Below are positions 11,964 through 23,520 of a stretch of 64,000 nt of DNA, piece by piece. Made by a program: the position numbers and the translations under genes. The notes beneath the pieces are model-generated. The model saw only the letters and a program-made list of their open reading frames with translations, did no database searches and was not told the DNA's origin. Origin of the DNA: Paraspadella gotoi (Eukaryota > Chaetognatha); assembly GCA_051294375.1 (NCBI GenBank), contig CM119266.1, forward strand, positions 23,056,350 through 23,120,349, read 5' to 3'. Numbering within the stretch: position 1 is the first letter of the stretch; each line of letters starts with the position of its first letter.

Positions 11964-12021
11964 TCGAGGAGGAGAACGCTTTTGGAGGGGAAGAAAGTTC
12001 GCGGGGGTTCGGAAAAAAAGC

Positions 12022-12109
<88 letters not shown>

Positions 12110-12213
12110 GACAGAATCAAGTCGTTGGAGGAAATACAGATGAAGACGAGAAGTAAGACGCTTTTCGATGTATAAAGAGGACGGCAGCGATAAACTCGTC
12201 CGCGTCGTTGATG

Positions 12214-12246
<33 letters not shown>

Positions 12247-12694
12247 CGTCGTCTTTTTGGATCGGACGATCGTTGCATGGCAACCGAAAGCGGGTAGATG
12301 TTAATCAAAGTTAGCGACAAAATCGGGAATATATTTGTAGAGTTTTATCGGTGAACATGATGATTTTGAATTTTCTGGTAAATTTTAATACGTAATTAGT
12401 TATTTTACGAATTTTTTTTATTCGCCAGAAAACAACCGGGAAAGTTGAACGACGGCAATTTACATTCTATCAATCACACAGCATTGACGTCAACGGTTTT
12501 TTTAAATGTTTCAATTAGCTTTAAACTTACGTGTCTCTCGCTCTAATTCTCAAATTTCACCAATGACCGTGAATCGACCTCACGAGGTCACTAACGGACG
12601 CAACTTCTTCTACGCTCTAACTCACCCAAACGCTCACGCTCGAATCACCCAATCGCTCTAACTCACCCAAACGCTCTCGCTCGAACTCATCTTT

Positions 12695-12934
12695 TTGTCT
12701 ATCGTCGTTAGCCATCTCTTCGTACTTCGCTGCGCCATCTTTTCGCTCACGCTCCCATCTACTCATTCATCTGTAGTCCGCCTTCGTCGGCGCCAATTCT
12801 CTAACCCAAGGGCGTTTTTTGCGTCCCTGCAGCAGCGGCAGAGCAGAGCAGCGGCGGCGCCCTATCGACCCACGGGCGCCCTCGACCTCAGAAAACCACA
12901 CCTTGGCGCCGCTCGACTTGTTGCTGTTGGGTGA
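12695..12934 (+). other. CpG-rich segment with 79-aa open frame (copy B)
   Basis: Identical in protein sequence to the frame at 10360-10599; same reservations. Confidence 0.2.
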
Positions 12935-13047
12935 GGCGGGTTGGGTGTTATAGTTGGTGAGTTTTAGACGAAGCGTTTTGTTTTGGTTTTTGTTCCGGAA
13001 AAGAGATTGTTCTTTTAAAAAAATTCTTTGAAATAATATAAAACTTC

Positions 13048-13224
13048 ATTAATAGGGAAGCCAGGTATAGGCCGAGAATAAACGAGACTGTAAGAAAGTC
13101 TCGATTGAAAGCTTGCTGGGACCTGCTATTTCATTGTCTTATAAGTTTGATGGAGGCCTTAAACTAACAAAGCCTGTCCAAGTCAAAATGATAGGATAAT
13201 TTTATATTGGGTGTACAAGTTTCA
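13048..13224 (+). repeat. SINE-like dispersed repeat, copy 3
   Basis: The copy-B counterpart of the repeat at 10713-10890. Confidence 0.6.
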
Positions 13225-13286
13225 TCCGTTAGAACCAAATTCCTATATTCGATCCCAAAACTTTTTTCATAATATTTTTATATTTT

Positions 13287-15690
13287 TGGATAGAGAATGA
13301 CTGGAATAATGTAAATCTTAAGTTACGTTTAAATTGGCCCATGGGTTTAGAAGAAATCGACCAAAAACAACCAAAATTCCTCTCCCTTTTTTCAACATTC
13401 TAGCCTTTTAAGATTTTCGCCGATTCTGACTTCCTCTTACAAACTTATAATTCCGCTAGTAAATTTTTTTTTTCTTAAACGAGCGAAGGGAATCCACAAC
13501 TTTCTGTTATTTTATGATTTCTGGGTAAAAAATATAATAAATTACATTAACATTGGGATATTATGAAAGTGTAATATCTTATGAAGCCTGTGAGAGTTAA
13601 ATAATTAAAAAAATCGCTTATTTTATTATTGAAAAATAACATCAAAGTGAAGAAGTTGAATGTCTTCCAGCTCCTTTCAGTAAACATCCCTGTTCTCTTC
13701 AATAAGATAATGTTTACTTTTTGCTGGTGGAAAAGAAGGATAAATACTTAGGCTGTGATTGGGTAAATAATATTTTGTAGAATTTTGTAAGCATGCTTGT
13801 AAAATCAGACAAGCAAATATTTAAGTGACAAAAAATTCACATTTTCTTTATCCAAAAAACTTTAAAGTTTTACTAGAGTACAATTTAGCCTTTTTTCTTT
13901 CAGAATCATTAAAAATATTTTAATTTTCATTTATTCTTATGGGGTGTCATTAGTTTTAAAATTCATTATAATTTTGACTTAGTTTGACACTTACCCTGTA
14001 AGGAGGTTTCAGTATAAGTAATTCTAAAATTGTATCTTGTAAGTGCCCTATGATTATGGCTTCATTTTGGTACTATTGCCATCCCTTTATCTTTATTCCT
14101 TCAAAAGATATTAGGAAAAATCAGTTTTTTTTCTCAACCTTCCTTTTAATTTCTTTTTAAATAAAAATTTCGCGATTCAAACCAGACTATTTCATTTAAA
14201 CCTGATCATTTTATGTCAAAATCATTATAAAATGCAAAAAGAAAAATAGGACAAGCTATTCAGACACAAAGCTATCGGAATCGCGAAATTCGAAGTCTCT
14301 CATGTAACAGGAACATATAGCAATCCCGTTTGCAATTTTCAGTTTGTAAACTTTCCCTTTCATTTCTATAGTAAAAATGAGGTTTGAAAATTCTCTGACT
14401 ATGAGGAGTGCATTTCCCCTGGCTTGTTTGATATCAAATCCTTCATCAAATGTGAAAAAACGAATAGGACAAGCTCTTCAGATGTAACGCTATCGGAATC
14501 CTGCGTTTTTACAACTGATTCTACCCGGATTTTTGGCAATCGCGCGTTTGCAATTTGGGTAGTCAGATTTGAACGGAAATCTCTATAAGAAAAATTGAAA
14601 ATGTTGAATCTTTTTTAAATCGAGATTCTCGTCTACATCCGTAGTGATTTAGATTTGTGAGAGAATAAATCATTGAGGCGAAAGAGAAAGTTTGTGCTGC
14701 TCTCGGATGGCACCATTCTTTTGCCGCAACCCAAGGTCGCAGCAACAGACCAGTCGGCGGCGTCTCTTTCTTTGTCTCTTTCTCACAGTATGACATCCTT
14801 CACCCTTTAACATCAGCGTCATTTGCGTCGACCAAATTCGTGCTCCTCTAATTATCTCGACTCTCGGCGATTTTGATCTCTCACGGTCCACAAGGAGCGA
14901 GCGGCGGACATCTTAAGGTCACAAAGAAAATTAGGCCTTATTAGGTCATTCAAATTGAAGAGGAGTGAGAGCAGGGATATCTATATCTATATCTATACTT
15001 TGTACATCGTTTGCCCGTCATATTTTATCCTTTTTTTCTGAATTTTTTTACCTCTTTTCTTTTCTTTTTTTCTTCATTTTTCCTTTGTTCCTTTTTTTTC
15101 TCCTCATCTTTCTCCTCTTCTTTTTTTAAAACTCTGGAGAAGACGGGAAAGAATGAAGCCGAACAGGGAATGAAGAAAATTAAGGAGGCACAACGAAATC
15201 CGAGTTGCCTACGTAAGTAGAGAAAGAGGAAAAGTTTTTAATGAAGCTAATGCGAAGAAAAAGAAAACAGGTTGAGAAAGAAAAGAATGGGAAAGAGAAG
15301 GTCAGAGAGATAAGTCAGGGAGAGAAGCGAGGATGATTGCGCGATGGCGCAGAATATGAGCGAGGAAAGGGTGGCGCTTGGGGGCGTGGTCCCTCGCAAT
15401 CACGCTCCCTCTAAAGACGAAGTTTTTAATTCCTTAGGGAATTTGTTTTACGCAGCCGTGCCATTTTTTATATATAAGTATTTTGTTTATAAACTATAAA
15501 GTTTAAGTTTTTTAAATTTTCAGTAACGTCTAGCGAGCAATCGTATATTTTACATTGAAAAATTTAGTTATTAGTAATTTTTTTTTACGAATTCAAAAAG
15601 ATTTTACCAACAACTTTTTGTCATGAAAAATGTATTATTTTTCAGTGGCCCATCTCTCCAAATCCTTGATCGCATTACATGATCGTATCC
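13287..15690. other. AT-rich non-coding stretch
   Basis: AT-rich unique sequence to about 14500, then a slightly GC-richer segment (14660-14910) with small overlapping frames on the minus strand that match nothing I know, then poly-T/C tracts (15020-15130). No gene is supported. Confidence 0.55.
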
Positions 15691-15769
15691 CTTGATCGCA
15701 TCCCTTGATCGCACGTACGGTTCGCAAAAAGCAAATACGGTCTTTGGGAGTCGGAAGCCCTCTCCGTCA

Positions 15770-16043
15770 TCGACATCGTCGTCGTTTTCTTCTTCTTCTA
15801 GGTCGTCGTCGTCGTCGTCATGGTCGTCGTCGTCTTCCCCACCCCCTCGTCGGATTAATTCGAGATATCGAATCCATGAATCAGGTTTCGCTAATGGGAA
15901 ATTCATTTCACGACGACGACAGCGAGATAAGCGCAAATGGGAAAAATGGGAAAAAATACTTTCCGGGAAATTTTTTTGAAGGGAACAGTTTGTTGGGAAG
16001 AAGGAGAGGGAAGGAGAGGGAGAGGAAAAAAGTGAAGGAAAAC

Positions 16044-16099
<56 letters not shown>

Positions 16100-16100
16100 T
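15770..16100. repeat. (CGT)n tract and GA microsatellite
   Basis: An imperfect CGT/TCT tract (15775-15835), read as poly-Ser on plus and Asp/Glu-rich on minus, and a GA tract (about 16046-16096). The frames spanning them are compositional. Confidence 0.75.
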
Positions 16101-16109
16101 TGATTTTTT

Positions 16110-16670
16110 GGGGGACAAGGAGAGTCGGGAGTCAGGAGTCAGGATTGGGTAGTGGGGATTGAGGATTGGGGAGTGGGTAGTGGGGATTGGGGACTCGGGA
16201 GTTGTGGTTGGAGGTGGATCGAGGTTAGTTTAAGTGAGTTGCGATGTGTTGAATCTTTACTAACTTTAATCGTTTACTGAATGACGGACTGACAGCGAGA
16301 ATAAACAAATAATTTTATTGTCCAGAGTCATCAAAAAATAATGCTCAGGTGGAAATTACTAACTAACGTTACTTAACTTCTTGAGGAAAAAGCGTGACTT
16401 CAAAACGAGACGCCTCATCTTAGAATCCAAACACTTTCCGTGTTTTAACTCATCTAACAAAACGGGTGAGGATACCTCACCCTTTCCTCCCACCTCACCC
16501 TAGGCTATCACCCTTTCCTTGTCTGCACGGAGTCGAATTGATCGCTCAAGTAAAAAAAAAAACTTGTGAAGACGAAGATCGGAATTGCAAATGAGGAGGA
16601 ATCCGAGATTCGTTCCCGAATAAAAAGTGGAAAAGGTGGACCGAGAAGTGAACTCGGGGAGCATCCGGGT
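16110..16670. other. non-coding stretch
   Basis: G-rich repeats of a GGGGATTG-like motif (16140-16200), then unique AT-rich sequence. No gene is seen. Confidence 0.6.
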
Positions 16671-16672
16671 TT

Positions 16673-16788
<116 letters not shown>

Positions 16789-17422
16789 ATCAGACAGACA
16801 GACGGATACAACGGATACAACGATAGACCGCCGGACAAAAAGTAAAAAGAGAAAATGCAGATACATGTACAGACAGATACTTTCAAAGTATAAGATAGAA
16901 AGAGACAGATAGACGGACAAGGGAAAAGATAAAAAGAGAAACAGATCGACAGACATCCATGAACAGAAAGAGAGACACACAGAAAGGCATCCCGACGAAA
17001 AGAAAAAAAAGATCTATGAAACAAACATACAGGCTAATTCACAAAAATAAAAGTGCGACAATCTAGACAATGTAGAAAGCAAAAAAAAGCCAAAAAAAGC
17101 AAAAAAAGCAAAAAAAATCCCCCCAAAAAAGTCACTTTGGGGTCGCGAGTCGCGAAGATGAACGAAAAGGTTGAGTCTTTTCGTTTTTGTGATGAACCGA
17201 ACTCGAAATTGTTTGTGGAGACAAACGAGAAAAAAAGACAAAGAGGTTTTTTTTCTTTGTCGGAAGATCGAAACGAATGTACCGAGGGCGAGGTTTAATG
17301 CGCACTCGATCCCTAATGGATATAATCGGTTTTTGTTGTAAATCGCTCGTTATATCAAGGTTTATATAAATAGATGCGCGAGTTTTTGTTTTAGTTTACT
17401 AACTTTTTTTTTGTCAGAACGA

Positions 17423-18600
<1,178 letters not shown>

Positions 18601-18604
18601 CCTC

Positions 18605-18689
18605 ATTGGTCGATCGGTCTCCGCGAAACTCGTTGCCCGATTGGTCAGACTTTTCTCTCCATTTATCGACAGGAGGATGGATTTTAAAT
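18605..18689 (+). promoter_or_regulatory. double ATTGG box plus TTTTAAAT promoter-like island
   Basis: Two inverted CCAAT boxes (ATTGGTC at 18605 and 18640) precede GGATTTTAAATCC (TTTTAAAT at 18682-18689) in a CpG-richer setting. The layout fits NF-Y sites upstream of a TATA-like element reading rightwards. No open frame of note follows. Confidence 0.35.
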
Positions 18690-18895
18690 CCCGCAGGATT
18701 TTTAAGTCGCGAACGCGAGCCGTACCAGCATCCTAGGGATCGGGCGGGAGATCGGAGCTCCGGGCATAAAGGAGGTGGAGGCAACAGCGACTGCTGGCGA
18801 TACCAGTTTGCTTGGTTTACAACATTCACCGAATAATCGGCTTTGTTTAAGGCTTCGGCTTCTTTGACTTTAGTAACCTTTAAACGGGGAGTAAA

Positions 18896-19040
18896 AACAA
18901 CAGATTGCAGGGTCCTGCTTTGTTATTATCTTGTAAGAAGGATTGAGGACTTAAACCATAGCCGGTCCAAAGTCCGGGGCAAGATTGCTTTATAATTTAT
19001 CATTTATTATAATTTTATATTGTTTGTACCAATTTCACAG
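18896..19040 (+). repeat. SINE-like dispersed repeat, copy 4
   Basis: Diverged sense copy: TGCAGGGTCCTGC head region, CCGGTCCAAAGTC core, TTTGTACCAATTTCA tail. Confidence 0.5.
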
Positions 19041-20121
19041 CGGGACTAAAAAGTATCGTTTATTTTGGAGTCTCGAACCGAGCGGAACAATAATAATGTG
19101 TGACTATAAATAAATACGTTTCGATCTGGATAAAATGTATTGAACTTTATATATTTTAAAAAACTGGTCGTTGTAAATCTTTGAACTCCCCTTTTTAATA
19201 TTAAAATTTGTACTCAGCAAATCGAATCTAAAACATTTCTGCCCAGCTAAACCTGTGCAGTTAAATCTTCATAATCATCTTTTTTTTTTTAAATTTCAAA
19301 CAAACATCTTTCATCTTTCTTTCATCACTTGAATTTACATAATCGTAGCGATTTTTCTTCTTTTTTTTTTATGACGCTATTTCTCGCTTTTCTCGTCTTT
19401 GACAGCGAAAGAGAAAAAATATAAGGATTTCGTCACCATTAACCATCAACAGAACTATCAATTTCGAGACGATTCGAGACGCCTAACTTTCAAAGTTTAA
19501 AAAAGTTTTTTTTTTTCAGTGAAATTGTCGAAAAAACGCATTTTTTAGCAATCTCCCCGGTTTTTTTTTTTCGAAATTCAAACCGGGGTAAGGGAGAAAG
19601 AGTGAAGGCGGAGAGAGTTAAAAGAGAGAAAGAGGCGGGGGTGGCGGTCTCAGTTTGATTTTGAGTCGAAAAAATGATTAATACATCCGCTTGAAAGTGT
19701 TTACACACTTGTCTCTTCGGCGCCTTCGGAACCCTCTGCCTATATTTTTTTATAAAAAAGATAAATTAGAAACAATGAATAACGTCATGAATATATCTAT
19801 GAGAGATACGGACACAGAAAAACGGAAATAAATGAAATAAACAAAAATTGTTAAACATTTCAAAAATGACCCCAGTTTAAATCTCGTTAAACTACAATTT
19901 TATTTAGTCTGTTTCAATATTGGACTCGGTTGAATGTTCTTTTTTTTTCTCCGGAGATAAACATTGCATCACGACCTCTTTCTCAAAAATGAACAAAAGA
20001 GGAAAAAAGTCCCTCGAAAAACCAACAAATAAACTTTTAATAATAAATATCTCGCAAAACAGAATTAGGTGAGAGAATTATTGGCGATTAAATTCAGGAA
20101 AAGAGAGATAGAGAGAGAGAG

Positions 20122-20157
<36 letters not shown>

Positions 20158-20316
20158 AGGAGAGAAGAGAAGAGAAGAGAGAATTTACAACCCTCCCGAA
20201 ATTTTCGGAATCCTGGTTTGGAGTTTGCCCGACCATCGGGCCGGCAGAGAATCAGGCCGGCGGATCGAAAGACCGGCAACCAAAGACAAACAGGCGGTTG
20301 AGGTGACAGCGGTGGC

Positions 20317-20358
<42 letters not shown>

Positions 20359-20880
20359 CGGCCTGTCCGCGACTCGGAGCGACAATCGACGAACAATTGG
20401 CGGCCACTAAATTTTACGACTCGCCCATAGCTGTCACGTTTTACGGCGCACTCGTTAGCGTCGGTTATATGCTTTATGGGGGTGGCGTTTCGGGGTCTTG
20501 GATGGTGGAAACGATGGTGGTGCGGGTGGTGGTAGTGGTTGTGGTGGTTGTCGGTACTGGCGGTGGAGACGAAGACGAGAATCGGGTCAGGAAGATATTA
20601 AAAAGCTGTTGTATTTTATCGCTGGAGATTTTGGGACTAAAAATAGCAGAGATGGAACTTGGTGTCGATCTTTGAAACATCGTGGATCACGCGTGAAGCG
20701 AAGATGCCGAAGAGATGGGAGAGGTGAAAACTAAAACAAACAATTTGAAATCTTCAAAGCTTAATTTCTAATACTCATAGTTTGTCTATCATAATTTTAT
20801 AGGATTTCTTTAGTTTGTGACGCCGCACATTCCCCCTCAGGTTTTTCTATCTTCCTCCATTTCTTGCTTAAATTTCTAAC
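19041..20880. other. non-coding stretch with GA and GGC tracts
   Basis: A GA-rich tract (20107-20180) and a (GGC)n run (about 20310-20358) that reads as poly-Ala, poly-Pro or poly-Gly depending on frame. CpG content around 20200-20420 suggests a regulatory island, but I find no supported exon. Confidence 0.5.
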
Positions 20881-20883
20881 CGT

Positions 20884-21018
20884 TTCAGATCAACAATCAC
20901 AATTACTTGTAAGAGTGATGGAGGCCTTAAACCACCAAAGCCTGTCCAAAGTCAGGGGAAAGATAGCTTATTTATTAAATGAATGGATAATTTTTATATT
21001 GGTTGCACCAATTTCATA
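20884..21018 (+). repeat. SINE-like dispersed repeat, copy 5
   Basis: A well-preserved sense copy. It carries GTAAGAGTGATGGAGGCC, the CAAAGCCTGTCCAAAGTC core and a TTGGTTGCACCAATTTC tail. Confidence 0.65.
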
Positions 21019-21900
21019 TTTTCAATCCTATCAAACGCTTCTATCACATCTCTACAAGTCGATGCTCCCATCTGTTCTATATCCGTCTCTCTACACATCT
21101 CTTCTACAGTTTTCTCGCCTCCCGCTCTTCCTTCAGTTTCGTCCTCTTCCTCTTCCTCCTCTTCCCCGCCATTTTGCGCCGCCGACGTGTTCCGAGAAAC
21201 GGGAAATCCAGAATGAGGACGAGGAGGAGGAGGGGAGGGAGAGGAGGAGGAGATGAGGAGGAAAAAGCGCGGGGGGAAAAGGAAAACGTGAGGGAAAAAG
21301 TGGACCGATGGTGGATAAAGGAAGGAATTGGAGATGGGAGGAAATTAAGGAGAAGTACGTGAGAAAGGAATGAGAAAGGAAAATAATATAATCAACTGTA
21401 AAACAGACAATTTTTTTTTTAATGGGGTAAAAAAGGAATGAGAATGAAAACGTCGAAAAAATGAAGAAAATATGTATAAATAAATCTTGTAATAGGAATA
21501 AAGTCGTCGAAATTTATGAATATATGAATAGACATTGTAATAAAAAATAAATACTATTAGAAAATTCTTAGGGGAGAAATAAAGTCATGGGGAAAAACGA
21601 TGCATGGAGGTTGGAGAGTGAACGAAAAAATTCTTAGTTATCAAATAGTGAATATAAAAGGTTAACGGTTTCGTCTGTGTTTTACCTCTGAGAACATTGA
21701 TAAGCTATGTAACATTTATTTCAGTCTTTCACTCTTCTTATATTATCGAATAATTTGCCTTTAATATTTTAGATTCAAAAAAAAATATTTTGTAATATTC
21801 AGTACTAGTCAAAAATAGAAAGGTTAAAGCCGGAAAAAAAATTCATGTGGGACTTTAAAATGCCGTTATCGACGTTGCCACACTATTATAATCTCTCCTC

Positions 21901-22055
21901 ATTGGCTGACCGTTTGAATGAGGCTGCTTTTCTATTGGTCCGTGGTGTCTATGGAGAAGCGTGAAGGAGCCAATGGCGTCGGGTGGCACGATGATGAATG
22001 CCGGATTCTCCATAAACCTGTCAGAGGGCGTCAGGACTGCCCATATATCACGCGA
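21901..22055. promoter_or_regulatory. CCAAT-box cluster
   Basis: ATTGG at 21901 and 21934 and CCAAT at 21970 within 75 bp, in CpG-richer DNA with a TATATC motif near 22043. It resembles an NF-Y type promoter. The chitinase stop lies about 560 bp to the right on the opposite strand, so it is not that gene's promoter. No transcript is assigned. Confidence 0.3.
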
Positions 22056-22455
22056 CAGCGATGCAGCGGCGAGGCGCGGCATCGCTGCGGTCGAAAGAGA
22101 AAAAGAAAGAAAAAGAGGAAGAAGAAAGGGAAAAAGGAAGGCTGAGGCAATGTTATTAGCGAAAAAATTTTACCACTGCAATTTAAGCTTTTATTGTATA
22201 TTTGTAGGGAAAGAATATTTTAAAAATAAAAACGCTTCGCGCAATTAATTTGTAACATTAATAGTGGCAGGGTTAATTTACTTCTTTTGCCCCTTGTTTT
22301 CTTTTTTGTTTCCGATTTGTAAGAAGCGACATCTTACATTGAAAAAAAAATTATGAGCAAAATTTAAACAAATGCACAGTTTATATAATGATTCGAGAAG
22401 ATTTTATTGATTATATTCTACTTTCTAGCAGTCGTTTCTAAAAATTAATGTAAAT

Positions 22456-22461
22456 TTTATT
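22456..22461 (-). terminator. poly(A) signal of the chitinase gene
   Basis: AATAAA on the minus strand about 155 nt after the chitinase stop, the first canonical signal in its 3'UTR. Confidence 0.6.
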
Positions 22462-22613
22462 CTAAACTTGAATCAAAATTCAAAATAAAAATATCAATAT
22501 AGTTTAAAATATTGTAATTGTCGCAATTATAAAATGCATCCGACAAAATGAAATGTAAGTCTTTTACAGACTAATACGCGAAGTTTAATCTATGGCGAAA
22601 GAAAGAAAGAAGT

Positions 22614-23429
22614 TCAACGCGAATGCCCATTGGGGCAATTGACATTTTTGGGCCAATCGCAGTTATTGGTTTTGGAGTTGAAGAGAAGACCCCGAGGGCA
22701 GTCGAAGAAGATCGGGGTGTCGCCGTCGCATTGATAGTATCGACGACAGTCCGTTGGGTCGGGTCTCACCTGAGTGATTGAAAAAGAAAAACGGGTGAGG
22801 GAATGCAAGGGTGGAATTAGTAAAAGAGTCCCTTACCCTCGTCCCAACAGAGTCTTCCTTACCTTTCCATCTCTGCACTCGACGGGATCTGGGATGAAAA
22901 GATCGGGCGGCGGGTCGGGCGTCCCGAACAATCCAGAGTTGATCGCCGTCAAGATCGGATATCTTCCTTGACCGCAGTAACCTGGACGGGAGTATTTTTA
23001 ATAAATTTAACTATTTTTTTGTTTTTCCTTAACTTTCTTTTCTTTTCTTTCTATTCTTTCTTTTCTTTCTTTTCTTTCCTTCTTTCTTTCCTTTCTTAGC
23101 TTTAAAACAAAGATTAAACAAATTAACCAAAAAAATTGGAAGCATTACAAAATATGAATCAATACAAATAGTGAAGAGTTTACTTTAAAAAAAAATCGCT
23201 AAAAAAAAAGAAAAAACTAAAAGTTACAAGTCGAACATAAATAATGCGACTCTCGCACCCCTAAAGTCGTCGAGGTCCATGCTCCAAATCATTCCGCCCG
23301 CGTATCCGTTATTCTTGATCCAGTCGGTCTTGTAGACGACAGATTTGGGGTCATCGAATCCCACCCACTTTGTGTCCATGTAGGCGTAGTTCGACTTGGC
23401 CTCTTCGTCGAACACCTGTTGGCGAGGAA

Positions 23430-23520
<91 letters not shown>

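Larger units (their letters stand above)
10977..13286. repeat. 2.31 kb duplicated block, copy B
   Basis: Second copy of 8598-10951, about 45 bp shorter. Many differences are missing single bases in runs (for example 11101-11125 against 8723-8750), the pattern expected from consensus errors or allelic length variation. The TC and GA tracts (11819-11882, 12025-12110) are purer than in copy A. The right flank beyond 13287 is unique. Confidence 0.9.

Noticed and set aside
15604-15936. Acidic 110-aa minus-strand frame with a long Asp-rich stretch
   Set aside because: The Asp/Glu run is a CGT/TCT trinucleotide tract; no other signal supports a gene.
20185-20410. Poly-Ala or poly-Pro frames
   Set aside because: They read a (GGC)n tract in different frames; no flanking splice sites or homology.
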